Positions 8,692 through 20,616 of a DNA stretch of 64,000 nucleotides are shown in pieces (positions within the stretch are counted from its first letter, which is position 1; each line of letters opens with the position of its first letter). The notes under the pieces are model-generated. The model was not told the origin of the DNA. It saw only the letters and a program-made list of their open reading frames with translations, and did no database searches. The DNA lies in the NCBI GenBank assembly GCA_000432335.1, contig HF995374.1, positions 1-64,000 of the forward strand, in the 5' to 3' direction. Made by a program: the position numbers and the translations under genes. This DNA comes from Firmicutes bacterium CAG:646 (GTDB lineage Bacteria > Bacillota > Clostridia > Lachnospirales > Lachnospiraceae).

Positions 8692-9624
8692 ATGAAGAAA
8701 TATAAGAAGAATAAAAAGAATGAAGAGGGCAGCCGGATCATTATCGGTAAAGGGGAAAAAACTTTTCTGGTGATCAATAACTGTATCATGGTACTTCTTA
8801 TGATAATTACGTTGTATCCCATGTTATACGTGTTATTTGCCTCGCTCAGCGATCCGATTGAATTGGGAAAAGCATCGGGACTTCTCTGGAAACCGGCAGG
8901 ATTTTCTCTGAGGGGTTATGAAGCGGTATTGCAGTCGGAAAATATCTGGATAGGATTCAGAAATACAATTTTTTATGTGATCGTGGGAACGGCGGCAAGT
9001 ATGCTGATCACAATCTGCGGGGCATACCCTCTGTCCAGAAAAGGATTTTTGCTGAAAAAACCGATCACGTTATTTATTTTGTTTACCATGTTTTTCAGCG
9101 GCGGTATGATTCCTACTTTTTTGGTGGTGCAGGGATTGGGTCTTACCAATACCGTATGGGCGATGATTGTTCCCGGTATGCTCAGTGTATATAATGTGAT
9201 CGTGCTGAGAACATCCTTTGAATCAGTGCCTGAGAGTTTGTATGAATCGGCGGCGCTGGATGGGGCGAATCACTGGCATATGCTGACAAAGATTACGATA
9301 CCTCTGTCGAAGGCGGCGCTGGCAACGATCACTCTGTTCTATGCCGTGGGCAAATGGGGAGAGTGGTATAACGCATTGGTTTACTTACAGAAAAGAAGAG
9401 ATCTCTATCCGCTGCAGATGTTCTTAAGAGAGCTTCTGGTAGTGCAGGAAGATATGGATGCGTTGCTTTCCAGTAGTGTGGGAGCGTCAGCAGACGCATA
9501 TCTTCTCAAGGAAGTAATCAAATATGCGACGATTATTGTGACAACAGTTCCGATTTTGTGCGTATATCCGTTCCTTCAGAAGTATTTCGTAAAAGGTGTA
9601 TTAATTGGTGGTGTAAAAGAGTAA
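8692..9624 (+). CDS. Sugar ABC importer permease, LplC/YtcP type
   Basis: Second permease of the importer, 310 residues with about six membrane helices. The N-terminus is strongly basic (KKYKKNKKNEEG). It has the family LYPMLYVLFASLSDP segment and the docking loop ESAALDGANHWHMLTKITIP (about residues 184-203). The end KYFVKGVLIGGVKE is characteristic of the LplC/YtcP branch. A strong terminator follows, so the importer and the enzymes downstream are at least partly uncoupled. Confidence 0.93.
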   Translation: MKKYKKNKKNEEGSRIIIGKGEKTFLVINNCIMVLLMIITLYPMLYVLFASLSDPIELGKASGLLWKPAGFSLRGYEAVLQSENIWIGFRNTIFYVIVGTAASMLITICGAYPLSRKGFLLKKPITLFILFTMFFSGGMIPTFLVVQGLGLTNTVWAMIVPGMLSVYNVIVLRTSFESVPESLYESAALDGANHWHMLTKITIPLSKAALATITLFYAVGKWGEWYNALVYLQKRRDLYPLQMFLRELLVVQEDMDALLSSSVGASADAYLLKEVIKYATIIVTTVPILCVYPFLQKYFVKGVLIGGVKE

Positions 9625-9626
9625 TG

Positions 9627-9685
9627 AAAAGACCGTAAAGACAAAGTACGTGAAAAAGTATTGGGGGTGTCTTTGCGGTCTTTTT
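9627..9685 (+). terminator. Terminator between the importer and GH109 genes
   Basis: A 17-pair stem (9627-9643 with 9668-9684, one G-U pair) ends in TTTTT. It may give partial read-through, so that the importer is made in excess over the enzymes. Confidence 0.85.
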
Positions 9686-9705
9686 GAAAAAAGGAGAAGA
9701 ATAAG

Positions 9706-10911
9706 ATGGGAGACAAAACCAGAATGGCCCTGATTGGGCTTGGTGGCCGGGGCATCGGTCTGTTAAAGCTCGTTTATCTGGAACATCCGGATGTGATATT
9801 TTCAGCGGTGTGTGATGTGTATGAAGACCGATGCCGGGAAGCGGCAGATCTGATAGAAAAAAGCGGCAGACCAAGACCGGATATGGTACAGGATTACCAT
9901 GAGATTCTGGGAAGAGAGGATGTGGACGGAGTACTTCTTTGCACATCTTGGAAAAATCATATTGACATGTGCATTGATTTCATGGAAGATAAGAAGTACG
10001 TGGGCTGTGAAGTGGGAGGAGCATATTCTCTGACCGAGTGTTGGAAACTGGTGGAAGCTTATGAGCGAACCAAGACTCCGGTGATGCTCATGGAGAACTG
10101 CGTCTATGGAAGAAATGAGATGATGGCAGCACATATGGCGGAGCAGGGAGCGCTTGGAAAAATCGTTCACTGTGAGGGTGGTTATCGCCATGATCTGCGG
10201 GAAGGATTGGCATTCAGCAAGGAAAATCGTCATTATCGCCTTACCGATTATATCTATAGAAATGGTGAGAATTATCCTACCCATGAGTTGGGACCAATTG
10301 CCCGGCTTTTGAAAATCAATCGGGGAAACCGGATGGTGTCTCTTGTATCGGTAGCGTCCGGGGCGTGGGGCTTAAAAGAATATCTCAAAGAGCACAAACC
10401 GGAAGATGAAGAATTACTGAACACGGAGTTTGCGCAGGGAGATATCGTCACAACGGCGATCACCTGTGCCAATGGGGAAACCATTACGATGACGTTAGAC
10501 ACTACTTTGCCACGCTATTATTCCAGAGGTTTCTATGTACAGGGAACGAAAGGTATGTTTATGGAGGATAATGGTTCTTTGTATCTGGAAGGTGAAGAAC
10601 ACGCTAGAGATCATTTTGACTGGAAAAAGCACTGGGGTAATGTGGAAGAATATCGGGAAAAATATGAACATCCCATGTGGAAGAAATACCTGAAAGAAGG
10701 AATAAAATCCGGTCATGATGGAATGGACTGGCTGGTATTTTGTGACTTTGTGGAAAGCATTCGAAACAAAACAGAAGTTCCGATTGATGTGTATGACATG
10801 GCGGCGTGGATGTGTATTACCCCGTTGTCAGAGCAGTCCATAGCGATGGGAGGTCATCCAGTGGCAATCCCGGACTTTACCAATGGGGCATGGATGCACA
10901 GAGTGTATTAG
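9706..10911 (+). CDS. GH109-type alpha-N-acetylgalactosaminidase (copy 1)
   Basis: Gfo/Idh/MocA-fold protein matching glycoside hydrolase family 109, which cleaves alpha-GalNAc by a redox mechanism with tightly bound NAD. Signatures are the dinucleotide loop GLGGRG (11-16), EVGGAY (102-107), EGGYRHDLR with Tyr160, and NYPTHELGPIARLL with His193. These two match the Tyr and His described for the Elizabethkingia enzyme. The C-terminal blocks QGDIVTT, EHPMWKK, GMDWL, DVYDMAAWMCITPLSE and IPDFTNGAWM also match that enzyme as I remember it. Unlike many Bacteroidetes members there is no Tat or Sec signal, so it should act on imported sugar. A paralogue follows after 38 bases. A non-hydrolytic sugar dehydrogenase of the same fold is the alternative. 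Confidence 0.85.
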   Translation: MGDKTRMALIGLGGRGIGLLKLVYLEHPDVIFSAVCDVYEDRCREAADLIEKSGRPRPDMVQDYHEILGREDVDGVLLCTSWKNHIDMCIDFMEDKKYVGCEVGGAYSLTECWKLVEAYERTKTPVMLMENCVYGRNEMMAAHMAEQGALGKIVHCEGGYRHDLREGLAFSKENRHYRLTDYIYRNGENYPTHELGPIARLLKINRGNRMVSLVSVASGAWGLKEYLKEHKPEDEELLNTEFAQGDIVTTAITCANGETITMTLDTTLPRYYSRGFYVQGTKGMFMEDNGSLYLEGEEHARDHFDWKKHWGNVEEYREKYEHPMWKKYLKEGIKSGHDGMDWLVFCDFVESIRNKTEVPIDVYDMAAWMCITPLSEQSIAMGGHPVAIPDFTNGAWMHRVY

Positions 10912-10949
10912 TAAAAACAGAAAAAAATGTATAAGGAGAGGAAAATAAA

Positions 10950-12152
10950 ATGGAACAGAAGATCAGACTGGCAGTTGTAGGACTTGGGAGCAGAGGTATG
11001 GGCCTTTTGGAGATGGTTTATCTGGAGCATCCGGATGTGGAATATCCGGTGGTATGCGACGTGTATGAAGACCGGTGTAAGGATGCGGCAGATCTCATTG
11101 AAAAAAGCGGAAGACCAAGACCGGAGATGACACAGGATTACCACGATATTCTGGGAAGAGAGGATGTGGACGGCGTACTTTTGTGTACTGCCTGGGAACA
11201 CCACATTGACCTTTGCATCGACTTTATGAAAGCCGGAAAATACGTGGGCTGTGAAGTGGGCGGCGCTTATTCCGTTCGGGATTGTTGGAAACTGGTAGAA
11301 ACCTATGAAGAAACAAAAGTTCCGGTAATGCTCATGGAAAACTGCATTTACGGTCGTGATGAGATGATGGTGGAAAATATGGTGCAGCAGGGCGTGATGG
11401 GAAGAATCGTTCATTGCGAGGGAGGTTATCGCCATGATCTGAGAGATGAGATCGCATTTGGAAAAGAAAACCGCCATTACCGCCTGAAAAATTATCTCAA
11501 CAGAAATTGTGAAAATTATCCTACCCATGAACTGGGACCGATCGCCAGACTTTTGAAGGTGAATAGAGGAAACCGTATGGTATCTTTGACTTCCGTGGCG
11601 TCTGGAGCATTTGGAATGAAGGAGTATATCAAAGAGCATAAAGCGGATGATGCGGAACTGATGAATGCAGAATTTGCTCAGGGAGACGTGGTGACTACCC
11701 TCATTACCTGCGCAAATGGGGAGACTATCACGCTGACGCTGGATACCACACTGCCAAGATATTATTCCAGAGGATTTTATGTGCAGGGAACAAAGGGAAT
11801 GTACATGGAAGATAATGCTTCTCTGTTTTTGGAGGGAGAAGAACATGCCAAAGATCATTTTGAATGGAAGAAACACTGGGGAAATGTGGAAGAGTACCGT
11901 GATAAATATGAGCATCCCGTATGGAAACAGTATCTGGATGAAGGTGTGAAACAGGGACACGGCGGTATGGACTGGCTGGTATTCTGCGAATTTGTGGAAA
12001 GTGTGAGAAATAAAACAGAAGTTCCCATTGACGTATACGATATGGCAGCATGGATGTGCATCACCGCATTGTCGGAGGAATCCATAGCGATGGGCGGTCA
12101 TCCGGTGGCAATTCCCGACTTCACGAATGGTGCCTGGATGCATAGAAAATAA
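10950..12152 (+). CDS. GH109-type alpha-N-acetylgalactosaminidase (copy 2)
   Basis: Close paralogue of the preceding gene, colinear over its whole 400 residues, so the pair arose by tandem duplication. It keeps GLGSRG for NAD, EGGYRHDLR and YPTHELGPIARLL (the proposed catalytic Tyr and His), and the C-terminal DVYDMAAWMCITALSEESIAMGG and IPDFTNGAWM blocks. Differences cluster in surface segments and near residues 135-150 (CIYGRDEMMVENMVQQGVMG against CVYGRNEMMAAHMAEQGALG). This may mean slightly different glycosidic or aglycone preference. No signal peptide is present. The ribosome site AAGGAGAGG is strong, and the GH2 gene starts 35 bases downstream. Confidence 0.85.
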   Translation: MEQKIRLAVVGLGSRGMGLLEMVYLEHPDVEYPVVCDVYEDRCKDAADLIEKSGRPRPEMTQDYHDILGREDVDGVLLCTAWEHHIDLCIDFMKAGKYVGCEVGGAYSVRDCWKLVETYEETKVPVMLMENCIYGRDEMMVENMVQQGVMGRIVHCEGGYRHDLRDEIAFGKENRHYRLKNYLNRNCENYPTHELGPIARLLKVNRGNRMVSLTSVASGAFGMKEYIKEHKADDAELMNAEFAQGDVVTTLITCANGETITLTLDTTLPRYYSRGFYVQGTKGMYMEDNASLFLEGEEHAKDHFEWKKHWGNVEEYRDKYEHPVWKQYLDEGVKQGHGGMDWLVFCEFVESVRNKTEVPIDVYDMAAWMCITALSEESIAMGGHPVAIPDFTNGAWMHRK

Positions 12153-12177
12153 AAAATAATAGTAATACAGTGCTTGA

Positions 12178-15135
<2,958 letters not shown>

Positions 15136-15178
15136 ATCCTTTCCCCGTGGGAAGGAACTGTCGTATATGATGGAATAT

Positions 15179-15275
15179 AAAAAGTTAGGCACAACCAAAC
15201 GAATTTGTCGAGCACATCTTTGAGACTTCAGGCTCAAAGTGAGCGCAGACTGAGTTTGGCAGTGCCTAACTTTTT
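15179..15275. repeat. Convergent terminator hairpin carrying the 47-nt repeat (copy A)
   Basis: The arms 15179-15200 and 15254-15275 pair over 22 positions with two mismatches and have A and T tracts at the outer ends, so it can terminate in both directions. The loop holds the dispersed 47-nt core in plus orientation (about 15204-15250). It lies between the GH2 gene and the opposing DUF6062 gene. Confidence 0.85.
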
Positions 15276-15299
15276 AAAACTCCAATCAGAACAGTTTTT

Positions 15300-16073
15300 T
15301 CAATAATCAATTTTAAAGACGGGATCTGCCGGATATCCTCCTGCCAGTTTCTGCATGGATCTTTGTACGCTGTCTTTGGAATTTCCCCATGGCTTGTCCC
15401 GGTTCAGATAATCTTGTTTGTCGCAGAACCAGGTCACTTCTTCTTCTACCCGTTTCATATTTTTTTCCATCAGGTCAAAGAGAACAGGATAGAATTCCGC
15501 TTTCTGTTTGTCATTTAACTTTGTTTCTCCTACTTCTACCAGATCTTTAAAATGGTGCATACAGAAGCCTTTACTGTTTTTAAAAAGCTCGGCAAATTCC
15601 GGGCTGTTTTTGTACATATAAAAGAAGGTGTCCAAATATCTTTCGTAATTGGAACGGAAATGGTCGCACACATAGCAAGTGTTCTCTTTTTGGTGAATCC
15701 ACTGTCCAAGAGCAGTTTTTGGGCTGTCCGGCGTCAGCTCTGTCTTTTTCATCCGTCCCATGAATGTGGATTTTCCGGCAGTAAACGCCTTCATCTGTTC
15801 TGTCATTTCCTGATTCAGTTTTTTTAAGTGTGTGCTGAGGATCAGCCCGCAGCCCAGACGATTGCCATAATCATACATCATCTTGTAATGATGGCGGCAG
15901 AAGCCCATCTTGTCCGTTTCCATACGGATATCATCTTCCATATAGGAAGCCTGACTTCCCAGAATAAATTCCAGAGCGTGCTGTTCCGCGCCTCTTTCCA
16001 GATAACAGAACGGACATTCATCTTCTGCGTGAAAAGCATCATTTAAAGGAATGGTATAAATCGTTTCTTTCAT
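15300..16073 (-). CDS. DUF6062 family protein with Cys/His clusters
   Basis: Conserved 257-residue protein of Clostridia that I match to DUF6062; its function is unknown. It has four short Cys/His motifs: CPFC (21-24), FCRHH (about 58-62), CYVC (near 133) and FCMHH (near 170). This two-fold pattern looks like a duplicated metal-binding half, so zinc or another metal is plausible but not shown. No signal or membrane segment is visible. It is a single gene, convergent with the GH2 gene and divergent from the phosphofructokinase gene. Confidence 0.7.
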   Translation of the reverse strand: MKETIYTIPLNDAFHAEDECPFCYLERGAEQHALEFILGSQASYMEDDIRMETDKMGFCRHHYKMMYDYGNRLGCGLILSTHLKKLNQEMTEQMKAFTAGKSTFMGRMKKTELTPDSPKTALGQWIHQKENTCYVCDHFRSNYERYLDTFFYMYKNSPEFAELFKNSKGFCMHHFKDLVEVGETKLNDKQKAEFYPVLFDLMEKNMKRVEEEVTWFCDKQDYLNRDKPWGNSKDSVQRSMQKLAGGYPADPVFKIDY

Positions 16074-16378
16074 AATCTACCTCGTGTGAAAAAAGTTTGC
16101 GTTTCTGTAAAGAAGAATACTCTGTTTTGCGACAAACGTCAATGAAAATGCCTATGAAAAAGAAGGAAAGAAAGAGAAAATTATACAATAAACAAAGAAA
16201 AGAAAAATAAAAAAGAGAAAAATGTAGTGAAAAATCACAAAAGAATATTGAAAATAAAAAATAAAATTGATATAATGACGGATAAGCGAAAAAGAAATTA
16301 ACAGAAAGGTGTGATGCAGAACAAAATGTGGAAAGTACATAGAGTTCGCATGACGCCGAGAGTTAAGGAGGAAAAGTT
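16074..16378. other. 305-base divergent intergenic region
   Basis: Very A-rich spacer between the DUF6062 gene (leftward) and the phosphofructokinase gene (rightward). It holds the promoter at 16248-16276 and a leader of about 100 bases with no clear fold. No small gene was seen. Confidence 0.6.
16248..16276 (+). promoter_or_regulatory. Promoter of the PPi-phosphofructokinase gene
   Basis: TTGAAA (16248-16253), a 17-base spacer and TATAAT (16271-16276). Confidence 0.8.
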
Positions 16379-17632
16379 ATGGCAGAAAAGAAAAGAAATA
16401 TTATTGTAGGACAGTCAGGAGGTCCCACATCAGTAATCAATTCCAGTCTGGCAGGCGTGTACAAGAATGCGATCGAGCGTGGATTTGACAAAGTATACGG
16501 TATGCTGCATGGTATTCAGGGACTTTTGGATGAACAGTACGTGGATATGTCTACCCAGATTCATTCCGATCTGGATATTGAACTTCTGAAAAGGACGCCG
16601 TCAGCCTTTTTGGGTTCCTGCCGTTTCAAACTTCCGGAGATCCATGAAAATATGGATATTTATGAGAAGATTTTTGGAATACTGGATAAACTGGAGATCG
16701 ATTCCTTTATTTATATCGGTGGAAATGATTCCATGGACACCATCAAAAAATTATCAGATTACGCAATCGTAAAAGGACACAAACAGAAATTTTTGGGAGT
16801 TCCAAAGACGATTGACAATGATCTCGCTTTGACAGATCATACGCCGGGATTTGGAAGCGCCGCAAAATACATTGCCGCTTCCACAAAAGAAATCATCCGG
16901 GATGCGCTGGGACTTACTTATAAAAAAGAAATGATCACCGTGATCGAAGTGATGGGAAGAAATGCAGGCTGGCTTACGGGAGCTACCGCACTGGCGCAGA
17001 CAGAAGATTGTGAAGGACCGGATCTTATTTATCTTCCGGAAGTTCCCTTCGATGTGGAAAAATTTCTGAAAAATGTAAAAGATTTACTGAAGAAAAAGAG
17101 TTCTATCGTGATCGCAGTTTCCGAAGGAATCAAATTAAAAGATGGACGTTATGTGTGCGAACTGTCCGGCGGAAATGATTATGTGGATGCGTTTGGACAT
17201 AAGCAGTTACAGGGAACAGCAGCATACCTGGCAGGTTTCCTGGGAGCGGAGATCGGCTGCAAGACGCGAAGCGTGGAATTTTCCACTTTGCAGAGAAGCG
17301 CATCCCATATGGCATCCCGTGTGGATATTGATGAAGCGTTCATGGTAGGCGGCGCTGCAGTGAAAGCTGCAGACGAAGGGTATAATGGAAATATGGTGGT
17401 TATTGACAGAGTATCCGATGATCCATATATGGCGTCCGCCGGTATTTACGACGTACACCGTATTGCGAACGAAGAAAAATTAGTTCCGAGAGAATGGATG
17501 AATAAAGAAGCCAACTATGTGACAAAAGATTTTATTGACTATGTGAAACCGCTGATCCAGGGAGATTATCAGCCGATTATGGTAAATGGTCTGCCGAGAC
17601 ATCTGGTATTGGATCTGAACAAGAAGAGGTAG
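16379..17632 (+). CDS. pfp: Diphosphate-dependent 6-phosphofructokinase
   Basis: Phosphorylates fructose 6-phosphate with pyrophosphate instead of ATP, a reversible glycolytic step. The 417-residue protein has the PFK opening IIVGQSGGPTSVINSS. The phosphoryl-donor loop is GGNDS (114-118) with Asp117 where ATP enzymes have Gly, and PKTIDND carries Lys143 where ATP enzymes have Gly. These two changes mark PPi enzymes. Further family blocks are FGSAAKYIA and VMGRNAGWL. It has its own promoter, and the next gene is PPDK, another pyrophosphate-linked enzyme. The start has TAAGGAGGAAAAGTT just upstream. Confidence 0.92.
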   Translation: MAEKKRNIIVGQSGGPTSVINSSLAGVYKNAIERGFDKVYGMLHGIQGLLDEQYVDMSTQIHSDLDIELLKRTPSAFLGSCRFKLPEIHENMDIYEKIFGILDKLEIDSFIYIGGNDSMDTIKKLSDYAIVKGHKQKFLGVPKTIDNDLALTDHTPGFGSAAKYIAASTKEIIRDALGLTYKKEMITVIEVMGRNAGWLTGATALAQTEDCEGPDLIYLPEVPFDVEKFLKNVKDLLKKKSSIVIAVSEGIKLKDGRYVCELSGGNDYVDAFGHKQLQGTAAYLAGFLGAEIGCKTRSVEFSTLQRSASHMASRVDIDEAFMVGGAAVKAADEGYNGNMVVIDRVSDDPYMASAGIYDVHRIANEEKLVPREWMNKEANYVTKDFIDYVKPLIQGDYQPIMVNGLPRHLVLDLNKKR

Positions 17633-17656
17633 GGCAAAGTTTTTGTCGGTTATCTC

Positions 17657-17685
17657 TTGACTACAAGCATAATTTTGTTTACAAT
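17657..17685 (+). promoter_or_regulatory. Promoter of ppdK
   Basis: TTGACT (17657-17662), a 17-base spacer and TACAAT (17680-17685), about 100 bases upstream of the ppdK start. Confidence 0.8.
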
Positions 17686-17719
17686 CATGGTATACGAGTG
17701 CCTTGCGCACGAGTGAGGG

Positions 17720-17747
17720 ATCAGACGCCTTTTCCTGAGGGTCTGAT
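17720..17747 (+). promoter_or_regulatory. Leader hairpin of ppdK
   Basis: ATCAGAC (17720-17726) pairs with GTCTGAT (17741-17747), and an inner CC/GG pairs across a one-base bulge. It lies in the transcribed leader. It may stabilise the mRNA or attenuate, but the following T-run is weak. Confidence 0.5.
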
Positions 17748-17785
17748 GTCTTTGAAAGAAATTATACTTTTAGGAGGAAGTAAAA

Positions 17786-20410
17786 ATGGCAAAATGGGTT
17801 TACTTATTTAGCGAAGGAAACGCCAACATGAGAAACCTTCTTGGTGGAAAAGGTGCCAACCTGGCTGAGATGACCAATCTGGGTCTGCCGATTCCACAGG
17901 GTTTCACTGTTACAACTGAAGCTTGTACAGATTACTATGACAACGGAAAGAAGATCTCTTCTGAGATTCAGACACAGATCTTTGAGGCATTAACAGAACT
18001 GGAAGCAATCCAGGGTAAAAAATTCGGTGATACAGAAGATCCGTTATTAGTATCTGTTCGTTCTGGTGCCAGAGCCTCCATGCCTGGTATGATGGATACC
18101 ATCCTGAACCTGGGTCTGAATGATGTTGCAGTAGAAGGTTTTGCTAAGAAAACTGGCAATCCAAGATTTGCATACGATTCTTACAGACGTTTCATTCAGA
18201 TGTACTCTGACGTAGTTATGGAAGTTCCGAAGTCTTTCTTTGAAAAAATCATCGATGAAGTAAAAGAAGCAAAAGGCGTTCATTACGATACAGAGCTGAC
18301 TGTAGACGATCTGAAAGAACTGGTTAAGAGATTTAAAGCAGTTTACTCTGAAAATATGGATGGAGCAGAATTCCCACAGGATCCGAAGGAACAGCTGCTG
18401 GGAGCAGTAAAAGCTGTATTCCGTTCTTGGGACAACCCGCGTGCTATCGTTTACCGTCGTATGAACGACATCCCTGGAGATTGGGGAACAGCTGTAAACG
18501 TACAGGCAATGGTATTTGGTAACATGGGTGAGACATCCGGTACAGGTGTTGCATTTACACGTAACCCATCTACTGGTGCGAAAGGTATCTACGGCGAGTA
18601 CCTGATCAATGCTCAGGGTGAAGACGTAGTTGCTGGTGTTCGTACACCTCAGCCAATCAGCAAATTGGAAGAAGATATGCCAAAATGCTACAAACAGTTC
18701 ATGGAACTGGCTATGAAACTGGAAAATCACTATCGTGATATGCAGGATATGGAGTTCACTATTCAGGAAGGAAAACTGTATTTCCTGCAGACTCGTAACG
18801 GTAAGAGAACAGCTCCGGCTGCTATCCAGATCGCTTGTGACCTGGTAGATGAAGGAATGATCACTCCAGAAGAAGCTGTTTGCCGTATCGAAGCAAAATC
18901 TCTGGATCAGCTGCTTCACCCAACCTTCAATGCAGACGCACTGAAAGCTGGAGAAGTTATCGGATCCGCACTGCCGGCATCTCCTGGTGCAGCAGCAGGT
19001 AAAGTATACTTTACAGCAGATGAAGCAAAAGCTGCTCACGAAAAAGGTGAGAGAGTTATCCTGGTTCGTCTGGAGACATCTCCGGAAGATATCGAAGGTA
19101 TGCATGCATCTGAAGGTATCCTGACTGTTCGTGGTGGTATGACATCTCACGCAGCCGTAGTTGCACGTGGTATGGGAACATGCTGTGTATCTGGTTGTGG
19201 AGAAATCAAGATCAACGAAGAAGAAAAATGGTTCACTCTGGGTGGAAATACCTTCCATGAGGGAGATTACATTTCTCTGGATGGAACAACAGGTAAGATC
19301 TACAAAGGTGACATCAAGACAGAAGAAGCATCTGTTGGCGGAAACTTTGGCCGTATCATGAGATGGGCTGACCAGTTCCGTAAACTGCAGGTTCGTACAA
19401 ATGCAGATACTCCTGCAGATACAGAAAATGCAGTTAAACTGGGCGCTGAAGGTATCGGTCTTTGCCGTACAGAGCATATGTTCTTTGAAGCAGATCGTAT
19501 TCCGAAGATTCGTAAAATGATCCTGTCTGACAGCGTAGAAGCAAGAGAAGCTGCTCTGAACGAACTGATTCCGTTCCAGAAAGGTGACTTCAAAGCTATG
19601 TACAAAGCTCTGAAAGGACGTCCAATGACTGTACGTTATCTGGATCCGCCGCTTCATGAGTTCGTACCTACAGATCCGGAAGATATCAAAGCTCTGGCTG
19701 AAGATATGGGAATGACTGTAGAAGAAGTAAAAGCAAAATGTGACGAACTGCACGAGTTCAACCCAATGATGGGTCATCGTGGATGCCGTCTGGCAGTTAC
19801 TTACCCTGAAATTGCTAAGATGCAGACAAGAGCCGTTATCGAAGCTGCTATCGAAGTAAAAGAAGAGATGGGTTATGATATCGTTCCAGAGATCATGATT
19901 CCTCTGGTAGGCGAGAAGAAAGAGCTGAAATTCGTAAAAGATATTGTAGTAGCTACAGCAGAAGAAGTTATGAAAGAAAAAGGAGAATACATCAACTACC
20001 ATGTTGGTACTATGATCGAGATTCCTCGTGCAGCTCTGACAGCAGATCAGATCGCTGAAGAAGCTGAGTTCTTCTCCTTCGGAACAAACGACCTTACACA
20101 GATGACATTCGGATTCTCCCGTGATGATGCTGGTAAGTTCCTGGATTCCTACTACAGCAACAAGATCTACGAAGCTGACCCATTTGCAAAACTGGATCAG
20201 ACTGGTGTAGGTCAGCTGGTAGAGATGGCTGCTAAGAAAGGTCGCGCTGCTAATCCGACTCTGAAAATGGGTATCTGTGGAGAGCACGGCGGAGATCCTT
20301 CTTCCGTAGAATTCTGCCATAAAGTAGGACTGAACTACGTATCCTGCTCACCGTTCCGTGTGCCGATCGCAAGACTGGCAGCAGCACAGGCAGCTCTGAA
20401 TAATAAATAA
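17786..20410 (+). CDS. ppdK: Pyruvate, phosphate dikinase
   Basis: Interconverts PEP, AMP and PPi with pyruvate, ATP and phosphate, in place of or beside pyruvate kinase. Full-length at 874 residues. There is an N-terminal ATP-grasp part (LLGGKGANLAEM near 13), the swivelling phosphohistidine domain with GGMTSHAAVVARGMG (His455) and the C-terminal PEP-binding barrel with MGICGEHGGD (Cys831). Codon choice differs from the neighbours (many GCT, GTT, TCT, AAC), as expected for one of the most highly expressed genes of the cell rather than a transfer. Sitting after PPi-phosphofructokinase, it supports a pyrophosphate-economising glycolysis. A strong terminator follows. Confidence 0.97.
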   Translation: MAKWVYLFSEGNANMRNLLGGKGANLAEMTNLGLPIPQGFTVTTEACTDYYDNGKKISSEIQTQIFEALTELEAIQGKKFGDTEDPLLVSVRSGARASMPGMMDTILNLGLNDVAVEGFAKKTGNPRFAYDSYRRFIQMYSDVVMEVPKSFFEKIIDEVKEAKGVHYDTELTVDDLKELVKRFKAVYSENMDGAEFPQDPKEQLLGAVKAVFRSWDNPRAIVYRRMNDIPGDWGTAVNVQAMVFGNMGETSGTGVAFTRNPSTGAKGIYGEYLINAQGEDVVAGVRTPQPISKLEEDMPKCYKQFMELAMKLENHYRDMQDMEFTIQEGKLYFLQTRNGKRTAPAAIQIACDLVDEGMITPEEAVCRIEAKSLDQLLHPTFNADALKAGEVIGSALPASPGAAAGKVYFTADEAKAAHEKGERVILVRLETSPEDIEGMHASEGILTVRGGMTSHAAVVARGMGTCCVSGCGEIKINEEEKWFTLGGNTFHEGDYISLDGTTGKIYKGDIKTEEASVGGNFGRIMRWADQFRKLQVRTNADTPADTENAVKLGAEGIGLCRTEHMFFEADRIPKIRKMILSDSVEAREAALNELIPFQKGDFKAMYKALKGRPMTVRYLDPPLHEFVPTDPEDIKALAEDMGMTVEEVKAKCDELHEFNPMMGHRGCRLAVTYPEIAKMQTRAVIEAAIEVKEEMGYDIVPEIMIPLVGEKKELKFVKDIVVATAEEVMKEKGEYINYHVGTMIEIPRAALTADQIAEEAEFFSFGTNDLTQMTFGFSRDDAGKFLDSYYSNKIYEADPFAKLDQTGVGQLVEMAAKKGRAANPTLKMGICGEHGGDPSSVEFCHKVGLNYVSCSPFRVPIARLAAAQAALNNK

Positions 20411-20452
20411 TAGATATTTTATAATATCAAACATTGTCCAAGCATAAGAATT

Positions 20453-20512
20453 GACCTTGTTGGTCTGAGGATTGAGATAAAATCTCACAATCAGACCAAC
20501 AAGGTCTTTTTT
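20453..20512 (+). terminator. Terminator after ppdK
   Basis: The arm GACCTTGTTGGTCTGA (20453-20468) pairs with its inverted copy at about 20490-20506 and is followed by TTTTTT. Confidence 0.93.
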
Positions 20513-20525
20513 GTGGTGTAAATAC

Positions 20526-20554
20526 ATGACAACGATATGGGATGGTGTTATAAT
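20526..20554 (+). promoter_or_regulatory. Promoter of the DUF4160-DUF2442 genes
   Basis: ATGACA (20526-20531), a 17-base spacer and TATAAT (20549-20554), about 60 bases before the DUF4160 start. Confidence 0.65.
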
Positions 20555-20616
20555 ATGGTTAAAAATAACAGTGTTTTGATTAAGAATATAAAAGGGGTAA
20601 GGGAGGAGATCAACAA

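Noticed and set aside
10908..12143. 411-codon frame antisense to the second GH109 gene
   Set aside because: Shadow of the coding strand, His/Phe-rich with no family motif.
15201..15253. TGTCGA within the 47-nt repeat as a Spo0A box
   Set aside because: All copies lie at convergent gene ends, away from promoters.
15179..15275. The repeat copies as CRISPR units
   Set aside because: They are single, kilobases apart, in different orientations and each nested in its own stem; no spacers.
17633..17785. Riboswitch in the ppdK leader
   Set aside because: Only one short hairpin; no conserved aptamer pattern recognised.
18047..20320. Very long open frame (757 codons) antisense to ppdK
   Set aside because: It mirrors the strong codon bias of ppdK, is Cys/Phe/Ser-rich and low in normal protein character, and has no ribosome site.
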